From HXMU1420-13 sp965249965 (lineage in GTDB: Bacteria > Bacteroidota > Rhodothermia > Balneolales > Balneolaceae), in NCBI GenBank assembly GCA_965249965.1, contig OZ252262.1, positions 1,364,001-1,428,000 on the forward strand: a stretch of DNA of 64,000 nt. Reading direction: 5' to 3'. This document shows, piece after piece, positions 56,694 to 64,000 of this stretch. The notes beneath the pieces are model-generated. The model was not told the DNA's origin. It ran no database searches and saw only the letters and a list, made by a program, of their open reading frames with translations. Within the stretch, counting starts at the first letter, position 1. Every line of letters starts with the position of its first letter. Made by a program: the position numbers and the translations under genes.

Positions 56694-58103
56694 TTGAGTA
56701 GTATTAAGCGATATCGGGAGGTAATATTTACCAGTATAATGGACTTTCTTTTAGTTCTTGCTGGTTGGTTTGTATTCCATTACCTCTATGCAGAATCTGT
56801 TAACATGCACTTGCGTTTTGTTAATCTCGATTTTGCTAGTACCGGTATTATACTAAGTATTTATTGGGTTTCGATATTTATCCTTTCCGGACTTTATAAA
56901 AAACTATATCTCACGTCTAGATTAGATGAGTTTTTTAAAGTGTTCAAGTCTATAGTCATTGGCGGACTTGTACTTTATTTTATTCTTGATTATCAGGAAA
57001 ACGCCACTTTTCAAGTAGATAGTAAACTTATACTTACCTATTGTGGGTTTACATTATTGGTTACAGCAATTAACCGTTTTTTGATACGAACTGTACAGCG
57101 GTTCTACGCCAGAAGAGGGAAAGGATTACATCGAACCATAATTATTGGAACTGGGCACAATGCAAAAGTGGCTTATGATGATCTTATGAGAAATAAAACC
57201 CTTGGTATGGATGTAATGGGGTATGTACAGGTAAATGGGAAATTACCGGATCCGGAAGCAGGAATTGACGAAAATTTAATCATTGGTCATCTGGATAACA
57301 TCGATGAAATCTTAACAAAAAATCAGATTCAAGACGTGCTGGTTGCTATAGAACCAGACCGAAGAAGGGATTTAGTTGAGGTAATCTCTAAAGTAGATAA
57401 ACCGGAGGTAACACTAAAACTGCTACCAGATTTTTATCAGTTGGTTAGTGGGTTAAATAAAACAAATCAGATCTTCGGACTTCCTTTTATTGAAATATCA
57501 CCACAACCCATGCCACTTTGGGAGCGTGGTGTAAAAAGATTGCTAGATGTTGTTGTGTGTTTAACAGTATTGATTGTTGGCCTTCCGATTTTTGCACTTC
57601 TGGCGATCATCATCAAATTAGACTCGAAAGGCCCAATAATTTATGCCCAACGCAGAGTAGGCAGAAAAGGCAAAATATTTACGATGTATAAATTCCGCAC
57701 GATGAGGAATGATGCAGAAGCCTCATCTGGCCCAACATGGGCGGTAGAAAATGATCCAAGAGTAACAAAAATAGGATTTTGGTTACGTAAATTACGATTG
57801 GACGAATTGCCTCAGGTTATAAATGTTTTGAATGGCACCATGAGTTTAGTCGGGCCACGCCCTGAACGGCCACATTTTGTTGATCAGTTTAAAATTCAAA
57901 TCCCATTATACACCAGAAGGTTGCGGGTTAGACCCGGAATAACCGGATGGGCACAAGTTAAATGGAAATACGATTCTTCTTTAGACGATGTGAAAGAGAA
58001 GACCAAGTACGATTTGTATTACGTTGAGAATATTTCACTTAAAATGGATATGAAAATTCTTATCGTAACCTTGCTAACTATGATAAAAGGAAAAGGCCAG
58101 TAA
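56694..58103 (+). CDS. Polyprenyl-phosphate glycosylphosphotransferase (sugar transferase)
   Basis: A 469-residue membrane enzyme starting lipid-linked sugar polymers by moving a sugar phosphate to undecaprenyl phosphate. Four to five N-terminal TMs, a CoA-binding-type Rossmann domain (TIIIGTGHNAKVAYDDL), a re-entrant helix (LTVLIVGLPIFALLAIIIK) and a complete catalytic domain: YAQRRVGRKG, YKFRTMRND, LDELPQVINVLNG, MSLVGPRPERP, RPGITGWAQV. The TTG at 56694 is used because no ATG lies near the predicted start. Next-door genes suggest surface polysaccharide synthesis. Confidence 0.92.
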   Translation: MSSIKRYREVIFTSIMDFLLVLAGWFVFHYLYAESVNMHLRFVNLDFASTGIILSIYWVSIFILSGLYKKLYLTSRLDEFFKVFKSIVIGGLVLYFILDYQENATFQVDSKLILTYCGFTLLVTAINRFLIRTVQRFYARRGKGLHRTIIIGTGHNAKVAYDDLMRNKTLGMDVMGYVQVNGKLPDPEAGIDENLIIGHLDNIDEILTKNQIQDVLVAIEPDRRRDLVEVISKVDKPEVTLKLLPDFYQLVSGLNKTNQIFGLPFIEISPQPMPLWERGVKRLLDVVVCLTVLIVGLPIFALLAIIIKLDSKGPIIYAQRRVGRKGKIFTMYKFRTMRNDAEASSGPTWAVENDPRVTKIGFWLRKLRLDELPQVINVLNGTMSLVGPRPERPHFVDQFKIQIPLYTRRLRVRPGITGWAQVKWKYDSSLDDVKEKTKYDLYYVENISLKMDMKILIVTLLTMIKGKGQ

Positions 58104-58831
58104 TGATTGATAAAGCTCTGGTCATAATTCCTACCTATAATGAAGCGGATAATATTCAGCGAATAATCCACGCGTTAATTGGGCTTAAAGATCAGGTGGA
58201 TGTTCTCGTTGTTGATGATGGATCACCCGATGGTACAGCACAAATTGTGAGCAACCAAAAAGTGATATATCCGGGGCGAATTCACTTGATTGTGAGAAGT
58301 GGAAAAATGGGGCTTGGTACAGCATATATCGAAGGATTTAAATATGCGCTTGAAAAAGGATATGAATATGTAGTAGAGATGGATGCTGATTTCTCGCACG
58401 ACCCAAATGACGTCCCGAAATTGGTAAAAGAAGTCCGGAACGAGAATGCTGATCTGGCAATAGGCTCGCGCTATTGTGATGGAATTAGCATTATTAACTG
58501 GCCGCTCTCGCGATTGATTTTATCTTATGGTGCCAATATTTATGCCCGAACGATTACCGGCTTACCAATTTTTGATACAACCGCCGGGTTCAAATGTATC
58601 CATAGAAATGTAATAGAAAATATTTCGCTAGACCGGATACGGTCGAATGGATACGCATTTCAAATTGAACTACATTTCCGTGCGTGGAAAGCAGGTTTTA
58701 AACTAAAGGAAGTTTCTATCATATTTAGAGAACGCGAAGAAGGCGTTTCCAAAATGTCGAAACGTATAGTTCGTGAAGCTATTTGGCGCGTATGGGCACT
58801 CAAAATGAGAAGTATATTTGGGGCTTTGTAA
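58103..58831 (+). CDS. Polyprenol monophosphomannose synthase-like GT2
   Basis: A 242-residue GT2 of the dolichyl-phosphate-mannose-synthase type. Motifs: VIIPTYNEADNIQ, VVDDGSPDGTA, the DxD-type EMDADFSHDP and AIGSRYCDG, and a C-terminal FREREEGVSKMS. The usual soluble type with no TM tail. It transfers a hexose from a nucleotide donor to polyprenyl phosphate. It overlaps the upstream stop by 1 bp (TAATG), so it is coupled to the sugar transferase gene. Confidence 0.9.
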   Translation: MIDKALVIIPTYNEADNIQRIIHALIGLKDQVDVLVVDDGSPDGTAQIVSNQKVIYPGRIHLIVRSGKMGLGTAYIEGFKYALEKGYEYVVEMDADFSHDPNDVPKLVKEVRNENADLAIGSRYCDGISIINWPLSRLILSYGANIYARTITGLPIFDTTAGFKCIHRNVIENISLDRIRSNGYAFQIELHFRAWKAGFKLKEVSIIFREREEGVSKMSKRIVREAIWRVWALKMRSIFGAL

Positions 58832-58883
58832 TCATATTAAATAATCAGATACTAACCATAGAAAAGTTCTGAAACGAGACATT

Positions 58884-59843
58884 ATGAACACACACTATTT
58901 AGATTTTGAACAACCAATCGCAGATCTGGAGAAAAAAATCCAGGAACTTGAAGGTCTTTCATCTGCCAGTGATGGCGTTTTAAACAAAGAAGTTGAGAGT
59001 TTAAAAAAGAAGGTTGAAAAGTTACGAGTTAATATTTTCTCTAATCTTACGAGATGGCAACGCGTGCAACTTGCCAGGCATCCTGAACGACCATACACAC
59101 TCGATTATATTGAACTGATATGCGAAGAGTTTGTTGAACTACATGGCGACAGGTATCATTCTGATGATAAAGCGTGTGTTGGAGGGCTAGCTAAAATCGA
59201 CGGGCAAACCGTAATGATCATTGGCCAACAAAAAGGCAGAGACACCGCAAGCCGACAATTGCGAAATTTTGGGATGATGAACCCTGAAGGATATCGAAAG
59301 GCTTTTCGATTGATGAAGCTTGCAGAGAAATTTAATATCCCGGTTATCACCATGTTGGATACTCCGGGTGCATTTCCAGGGCTGGAAGCTGAAGAAAGAG
59401 GGCAGGCAGAAGCCATTGCAAAAAACCTAAAACTCATGGCAGTTCTTAAAGTACCAATGATCACTATTGTTATCGGTGAAGGTGCCAGTGGAGGTGCGTT
59501 AGGAATTGGGATGGGTAACGAAGTTTATATGATGGAAAATACATGGTACTCGGTGATTTCTCCTGAATCTTGCTCATCAATTTTATGGAAAACCTGGGAT
59601 TACAAAGAACAGGCAGCAGCGGTACTAAAACTCACTGCACCTGATTTAGTGGAATTAAAAGTGATTGATGGTGTGATTAAAGAACCCATTGCAGGAGCAC
59701 ATCGTGATTATGAAGCAGCTGCTGCAGCTGTTAAAGATCAGATTTTAAAATCTCTCAAAAAACTCAAGAAAATGAAGCCGGAAAAACTCGTCGAGCAAAG
59801 GATTGAGAAATATTCGGCCATGGGAGAGTTTGATAAAGTTTGA
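58884..59843 (+). CDS. accA: Acetyl-CoA carboxylase carboxyltransferase subunit alpha
   Basis: A 319-residue subunit of the enzyme that makes malonyl-CoA for fatty acids. N-terminal coiled coil, LARHPERPYTLDYI, the crotonase-fold motifs DTPGAFPGLEAEERGQAEAIA and GEGASGGALGIGMGN (quoted in part: DTPGAFPG and GEGASGGA), and SPESCSSILWK. Full length. accD is not in the window. First gene of a tight membrane/lipid gene series with the thioesterase 1 bp later. Confidence 0.96.
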   Translation: MNTHYLDFEQPIADLEKKIQELEGLSSASDGVLNKEVESLKKKVEKLRVNIFSNLTRWQRVQLARHPERPYTLDYIELICEEFVELHGDRYHSDDKACVGGLAKIDGQTVMIIGQQKGRDTASRQLRNFGMMNPEGYRKAFRLMKLAEKFNIPVITMLDTPGAFPGLEAEERGQAEAIAKNLKLMAVLKVPMITIVIGEGASGGALGIGMGNEVYMMENTWYSVISPESCSSILWKTWDYKEQAAAVLKLTAPDLVELKVIDGVIKEPIAGAHRDYEAAAAAVKDQILKSLKKLKKMKPEKLVEQRIEKYSAMGEFDKV

Positions 59844-59844
59844 T

Positions 59845-60297
59845 ATGATCAAATTTCCAGAAAAGAAGCCATTAGTAAATTTTGAGTACGATTTAAGAAG
59901 TCGATATAGCGAAACTGATAAAATGGGTTTTGTGTATCACAGCACATTTCTGGAATATTTTGAAGTGGCAAGAGTAGAAATGATTCGAAGTTACGGCGTT
60001 AACTACAAAGCCATGGAAGATGCAGGAATCATGCTCCCAGTTAAAGATGCGAAAATGGAGTTTCGCCAACCTGTTTACTACGATGAACCCATCACTATTC
60101 GGGTTATGGTTTATGAGCAGCCAAGTATTCGGCTAAGTACCTTTTATAAAGTAATTGCAACAGAACGTGATGTCGTGTGTGTGTTAGGAGAGGTGACTCT
60201 CTTTTTCATGAGTGAGAAAGAACGAAAACCAATGCGTGCTCCTAAAGATTTTTTACACCAATTTGAATTAGCAATACAAGAAAATGCAGAGGCTTAA
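59845..60297 (+). CDS. YbgC/FadM-type acyl-CoA thioesterase
   Basis: A 150-residue hotdog-fold enzyme that hydrolyses acyl-CoA. The active Asp is D25 in RYSETDKMGFVYHSTFLEYFEVAR (short form SETDKMGFVYH), followed by EDAGIMLPVKDAKMEF. I chose the ATG at 59845, 1 bp after the accA stop; a longer frame from 59803 would overlap accA. Its end overlaps the DUF2085 gene by 14 bp. Confidence 0.92.
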   Translation: MIKFPEKKPLVNFEYDLRSRYSETDKMGFVYHSTFLEYFEVARVEMIRSYGVNYKAMEDAGIMLPVKDAKMEFRQPVYYDEPITIRVMVYEQPSIRLSTFYKVIATERDVVCVLGEVTLFFMSEKERKPMRAPKDFLHQFELAIQENAEA

Positions 60298-60790
60298 TTT
60301 GATTCAGCTTCAAAATAAATTGTTATATGGTGCTCTTTTAATAATAGCTGGTAGTTTAGTAATAATTGGCTTAGGACCGGGGCTATTTTCTTATGCAGGG
60401 ATAGATACATCATGGCAATACATTTTTTTTGAAAAATTGTGTCACCAAGATCCAATTCGGTCGTACAGCATTAACCAAATAAGTATGGCAGTTTGTGCCA
60501 GATGCTTGGGCATTTATGTAGCTTTTTTTGCAGGATTGATACTTTTACTATTTATAAATGTAATGCTAGGATTAAATAAAAAGTGGAAGACTTCATTCGT
60601 AATCTTAGCAATTGCATTGAATGGAGTAGATATAGGTGCTAATGCATTGCAATTTTGGCAAAACACAACTGAAAGTAGATTACTTCTGGGGATTGTCTTT
60701 GGTGTCTCAATTGCCGTGCTTATTGGAAATGAGTTTATAAAGAAAAACACTAAATCGGAGGATACATATGGAACAGAATTCGCAACCTAG
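60284..60790 (+). CDS. DUF2085 membrane protein
   Basis: A 168-residue protein with four to five TM helices. The DUF2085 signature is present: KLCHQDPIRSYSI followed by MAVCARCLGIYVAFFAG, with Cys and His that could bind metal. Function unknown. It overlaps both neighbours (14 bp with the thioesterase, 23 bp with DUF4199), so it is within the lipid/membrane operon. Confidence 0.85.
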   Translation: MQRLNLIQLQNKLLYGALLIIAGSLVIIGLGPGLFSYAGIDTSWQYIFFEKLCHQDPIRSYSINQISMAVCARCLGIYVAFFAGLILLLFINVMLGLNKKWKTSFVILAIALNGVDIGANALQFWQNTTESRLLLGIVFGVSIAVLIGNEFIKKNTKSEDTYGTEFAT

Positions 60791-61316
60791 TTATTGGCCA
60801 TCGGTAATGGTCGGAGCCTTAGTTATTGGACTTATTTTGTCTGTCATGGGCATTATTAGCCAATACATGACAATTAACAGTGAGCCTGTTGGCTCTAGTT
60901 TCACTATGGCACAAGCTATAGGCACATTTGCTTGTTTATTTGGCGCAGTTGGTGGATTTATAGCAACCCGCCATTATGCAAAAGAACATGAAATCAAATT
61001 CCCAATTGGCAAAGGTGCTCTAATTGGATTTATGACAGGTGTTGTGGGAATATTGGTTAGTACAGTTGTAAGCCTTATCTGGCAATACGTTGTCGACCCA
61101 GAATTAAATCAGGCAGTATATGATTGGTCGATTCGTAATTTAGAAGCTCAAAACCTGCCAGCCGAGCAACTCGAAATGGCTATGAATTTTATCCCTGAAC
61201 CGGGAGCAATGTCATCATTACTTTGGGGTGTTGGGATTGGAATTGTAGCACTTGGTGTTCTGAATCTGATTTCAGGAATCATTGGGGCGAAAGTTTTCGC
61301 TTCAGAAGAAGATTAA
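60768..61316 (+). CDS. DUF4199-like membrane protein
   Basis: A 182-residue membrane protein with about four TM helices and a Gly-rich C-terminal helix (SLLWGVGIGIVALGVLNLIS). The pattern of a short cytosolic N-terminus, two TM pairs and a soluble loop fits DUF4199, common in Bacteroidota. It starts inside the preceding gene with a clear ribosome-binding site (ggagg, 6 bp). Function unknown. Confidence 0.75.
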   Translation: MEQNSQPSYWPSVMVGALVIGLILSVMGIISQYMTINSEPVGSSFTMAQAIGTFACLFGAVGGFIATRHYAKEHEIKFPIGKGALIGFMTGVVGILVSTVVSLIWQYVVDPELNQAVYDWSIRNLEAQNLPAEQLEMAMNFIPEPGAMSSLLWGVGIGIVALGVLNLISGIIGAKVFASEED

Positions 61317-61339
61317 TATCAGATAAATAAAGTCAGAAT

Positions 61340-62287
61340 ATGGAAGAGGTTACATCAGAAAATACATCGGAAATTAATATAAAAACTAGTACTCAACCTC
61401 TTCCATTTGTTGAAAAGAATGGGTTTTCACATGCTTTTATGGCCATTTTATGGGTCATAATTGCTTTTGTGGGCTTTAATGTAGTAGGAGCCATAGTCGG
61501 ATTGGTTGGAGCGTTTGCTACAGCGCCAAATATCAACGATATAGAAGCCATTCTGTTATCGGTCTCAGAAAATTTTGATTTGTTATTTTGGGCAAATACC
61601 TCGGGTCAGGTGTTAGTGATGGCGCTTGGCACTTTACTGATAGTAAAGTTGAGTGCAGTAAAAGGGAAAAGAAACTCTTTTTTAAGATTGCAAACTTCCG
61701 AAAATGTTTGGAGAGTCACTGGCTTATCAGTAATTCTCACCATTGCTGTTTTCCCTACTGTAACCTTTTTAGGATGGCTTAATTCGTTTGTGCCTGCGCC
61801 TGCTTTTATGGTTGAAATGCAGGAGTCTATGATGCAATTAATTACAAAATTCCTGCAATCAGAAAATGCTTTGATGCTTGGAATTCTTCATATCGGCATT
61901 GTGCCTGCAGTTTGCGAAGAAATTATGTATCGAGGGTATGTGCAACGGTCACTTGAAAAAAGTGGTGGTGTTTGGATGGCCATTTTTGTCTCGGGTTTCA
62001 TCTTTGGTGCCTATCATCTGCAAATAACAAATATTTTACCGCTGTCTTTTCTTGGCATAATGTTGGCGTATGTTACCTATATCTCAAACAGTTTAATTCC
62101 TGCAATGGTGGCTCATTTAGTAAATAATGGAGGGCAGGTAATCGCCAGTTCGTTTTACCCAGAAATGCTGGAAGAAACCATAACCCCGGAAACTGAGATG
62201 CCTTGGTTTCTGATACTTGTAAGTATTATTATATCGTCGGCCATTGTGTATATCATCCACAAGCAAAAATCTGAAGTTAGCCAATGA
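61340..62287 (+). CDS. CPBP family intramembrane metalloprotease-like protein
   Basis: A 315-residue protein of the CAAX-protease/bacteriocin-processing (Abi) family with about eight TM helices. Motif 1 is E193-E194-x3-R198 (CEEIMYRGYV), motif 2 FGAYHLQI and motif 3 AHLVNN, so the glutamic/His catalytic set is complete. Substrate unknown. It overlaps the DUF2007 gene by 4 bp (ATGA). Confidence 0.9.
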   Translation: MEEVTSENTSEINIKTSTQPLPFVEKNGFSHAFMAILWVIIAFVGFNVVGAIVGLVGAFATAPNINDIEAILLSVSENFDLLFWANTSGQVLVMALGTLLIVKLSAVKGKRNSFLRLQTSENVWRVTGLSVILTIAVFPTVTFLGWLNSFVPAPAFMVEMQESMMQLITKFLQSENALMLGILHIGIVPAVCEEIMYRGYVQRSLEKSGGVWMAIFVSGFIFGAYHLQITNILPLSFLGIMLAYVTYISNSLIPAMVAHLVNNGGQVIASSFYPEMLEETITPETEMPWFLILVSIIISSAIVYIIHKQKSEVSQ

Positions 62288-62577
62288 GTTTTTTCGATCA
62301 CCCAAAACCTAATGAAATTGATAACTGGGTGTGTATTCTGGAAAGTGGGATAGAATACGAAGTCAATCTGGCCCGTAATTATCTCAGTAATTTAAAAATC
62401 CCAAGTAATATACTCTCTAAAAGGGATACCGCCTATAGTTTACAAATTGGGGATATGGCACTTATTTATTTATATGTGCCGATTGAGTTTGAAAAGAAAG
62501 CAAGAAAAGCTTTAAGTGAACTTGAAGACGCAGATATTGAACCGAAGGACGACGAAGAAGAGGGCAACGTTGACTAA
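62284..62577 (+). CDS. DUF2007 family putative signal-transducing protein
   Basis: A 97-residue small protein with the DUF2007 fold: a ferredoxin-like ILESGIEYEVNLARNYLSNL, then ALIYLYVPIEFEKKARKAL and an acidic tail. Proteins of this family are small and of unknown role. Between two coupled genes: it overlaps the CPBP gene by 4 bp and cdsA by 8 bp. Confidence 0.85.
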   Translation: MSFFDHPKPNEIDNWVCILESGIEYEVNLARNYLSNLKIPSNILSKRDTAYSLQIGDMALIYLYVPIEFEKKARKALSELEDADIEPKDDEEEGNVD

Positions 62578-63391
62578 TCTGATTCAGCGCGTATTATTCG
62601 CCCTACCGGCAGCTGCCATTTTTATTTGGATGATGTGGTTAGGTGGTTGGTACTTCCAGGCCATGATCCTGATTATTGGCTTTTTCATCATTCAGGAAGT
62701 AAATCGAATACTAGAGCAATCTCATACGCCTACAGATTTATTATTTCCGTATACAATTGGTCTATGGGTAATGCTTTCGCATACATTACCACTCTCCTTT
62801 GAAATTGGAGTAGCTATTCTAGTGTTATTTTTTGCCATTCAAACATTCAATCAAACAGAAAATGCACACTATAACTTGTCCAGTACATTATTTGCTGGGC
62901 TATATGCACCACTGGGATTATTGTGCTTTGTATTGATCAATAAAATGGGCAGTACGACAGATGGATTTATTTTGAGTCTAATATTAGTTTTTATGGTTTG
63001 GGGAAGTGATGTGTTTGCCTATTTTGGTGGCAAGACATTCGGGAAACACGCATTAGCACCACACATCAGCCCAAATAAAACATGGGAAGGTTTTTTCTTC
63101 GGATATGTAGGGAGTTTCATTGGGGCAGCCTTGGTATTTTACCTGGTTCCGCTGCCTATGCCAATTGAACTAACCCAGATATTACCAATGGTATTATTAG
63201 TAGCCACTTTTGGCCCTATTGGTGATCTACTTGAAAGTAAGATGAAGCGCAAAGCCAAAGTAAAAGATTCATCTGGTCTGTTACCTGGCCATGGCGGTTT
63301 TTTCGATCGTTTTGACGCCCTTCTTCTCGCAGCACCAGTCGCTTATCTTTATCTTCATTTACTCAATTTAATTGGGATTATTTCCATTTAA
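62570..63391 (+). CDS. cdsA: Phosphatidate cytidylyltransferase
   Basis: Makes CDP-diacylglycerol for phospholipids. From the TTG at 62570 (MTNLIQRVLFALPAAAI) it is 273 residues, polytopic, with the full CDS signature near the C-terminus: SKMKRKAKVKDSSGLLPGHGG followed by FFDRFDALLL (quoted in parts: KVKDSSGLLPGHGG, FFDRFD). I prefer the TTG over the longer reading frame from 62516, which would overlap the previous gene by about 60 bp. Confidence 0.93.
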   Translation: MTNLIQRVLFALPAAAIFIWMMWLGGWYFQAMILIIGFFIIQEVNRILEQSHTPTDLLFPYTIGLWVMLSHTLPLSFEIGVAILVLFFAIQTFNQTENAHYNLSSTLFAGLYAPLGLLCFVLINKMGSTTDGFILSLILVFMVWGSDVFAYFGGKTFGKHALAPHISPNKTWEGFFFGYVGSFIGAALVFYLVPLPMPIELTQILPMVLLVATFGPIGDLLESKMKRKAKVKDSSGLLPGHGGFFDRFDALLLAAPVAYLYLHLLNLIGIISI

Positions 63392-63442
63392 GATGGAAAT
63401 GTAACAGCTGATTTTTAGGTTCTCTGTAGTAAATAACGAGCT

Positions 63443-64000
63443 ATGAAAAATATACTAATTACTGGTGGTACCGGATTTATCGGCAAAGAGTTAAGAAGAA
63501 AGTTACTCCAGGATGGAAAGTACTTAACCATTATAACTCGCAGCCCCAAAAAATATGCAGATGAAAAGGCGAAGAATCAGCAATTCATATCTTGGGATGA
63601 TGATTTGGTCTCCGTAATGAATGCAATGGATGCTGTCATTCATTTAGCTGGTGAAAATGTATTTAGTCAACGATGGTCGGATGAGGTTAAAAAGAAAATT
63701 TATAACAGTAGAATAGATAGTACACGGGCATTGGTTGATGCTATGAGAGAAGCAGAATCTAAGCCTGAGGTGTTTATATCTGCATCGGGTTCAGGATATT
63801 ATGGAAATGGCGGAGATGAAGTAAAGGTAGAATCGGGTGCTGTTGGGGATGATTTTCTTGCAGAAGTTTGCAAAGACTGGGAAGCAGAAGCTCAGAAAGC
63901 AACGGAATTTGGTGTTCGGGTAGCTAATCCCAGAATCGGGATCGTGTTAGAAAAAGATGGTGGTGCCATGGAGAAGATGGTTCCTCCTTTTCAATTCTTT
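63443..64000 (+). CDS. TIGR01777-type epimerase/oxidoreductase (3' truncated by window)
   Basis: NAD-binding extended SDR of the TIGR01777 (YfcH/SDR39U1) family, 186 residues visible with no stop before the window end. Motifs: ILITGGTGFIGKELRRKLL (short form GGTGFIG), VIHLAGENVFSQRWSDEVK (short form HLAGENV), ISASGSGYYG and PRIGIVLEKDGGAM (short form RIGIVL). Follows cdsA by 51 bp. Confidence 0.9.
   Translation, partial: MKNILITGGTGFIGKELRRKLLQDGKYLTIITRSPKKYADEKAKNQQFISWDDDLVSVMNAMDAVIHLAGENVFSQRWSDEVKKKIYNSRIDSTRALVDAMREAESKPEVFISASGSGYYGNGGDEVKVESGAVGDDFLAEVCKDWEAEAQKATEFGVRVANPRIGIVLEKDGGAMEKMVPPFQFF

Overview
The window looks like chromosome from a Bacteroidota/FCB-type bacterium, most likely Balneolota (Balneola/Gracilimonas-like). 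I infer this from AT-rich coding DNA, two type IX secretion (T9SS) sorting domains (one with the YPNPFNPST signature), a PorZ-like propeller protein, tandem TonBs, a short archaeal/eukaryote-type prolyl-tRNA synthetase and a 16S-Ile-Ala-23S-5S rRNA operon. Placement at genus level is not possible by eye. I saw no prophage, IS element, CRISPR array or defence island; most of the window is ordinary core genome.

Layout. 1-2.9 kb: the tail of an unrecognised protein, an exported RidA lipoprotein overlapping an exported class V aminotransferase-like protein, and a YtxH protein. 2.9-10.6 kb: an efflux operon of one adaptor and two RND permeases. 10.7-15.8 kb: fructose-6-phosphate aldolase-type transaldolase, CIA30 protein, GH130-like lipoprotein, phytoene desaturase-like oxidoreductase and RlpA. 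16-19.2 kb: a small T9SS cargo and a large S74-chaperone (tail-fibre-domain) surface protein. 19.3-23.1 kb: rhomboid, SerC/DUF1015, DUF1844 and a Nudix hydrolase. 23.1-25.2 kb: three TonB-type genes in a row. 25.2-28.6 kb: VanZ, Nnr and ProS. 28.7-34.3 kb: tRNA-Met, a LuxR-type regulator without its phospho-acceptor Asp, AspS, DUF429, superoxide dismutase, bacilliredoxin and a stand-alone receiver. 34.4-44.5 kb: MscS channel, serine hydrolase, membrane SpoIIE phosphatase, HflK/HflC, GtrA, UbiB-type kinase with TetR. 44.6-45.4 kb: queuosine-precursor transporter. 45.4-51 kb: rRNA operon. 51-58.8 kb: PorZ-like protein, a GT2/sugar-transferase fusion, Tgt, a canonical polyprenyl glycosylphosphotransferase and a dolichyl-phosphate-mannose-synthase-like GT2. 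58.9-64 kb: AccA, YbgC thioesterase, small membrane proteins, CPBP protease, DUF2007, CdsA and a TIGR01777 epimerase cut by the window end.

How the genes fit together. The 51-58.8 kb block joins T9SS surface attachment (PorZ) with lipid-linked sugar transfer. The 58.9-64 kb block is a tightly overlapping lipid/membrane operon. Sod, bacilliredoxin and RidA are stress and damage-control functions. The transporter at 44.6 kb and Tgt at 55.5 kb both serve queuosine modification of tRNA. Several features stand out: the exported PLP-enzyme/RidA pair, an efflux operon with two non-identical permeases, a degenerate sugar transferase fused to a GT2, a Zn-site-less Tgt, a pseudo-receiver regulator, a VanZ gene whose first membrane helix lies upstream of any normal start codon, and a perfect 38-bp palindrome.
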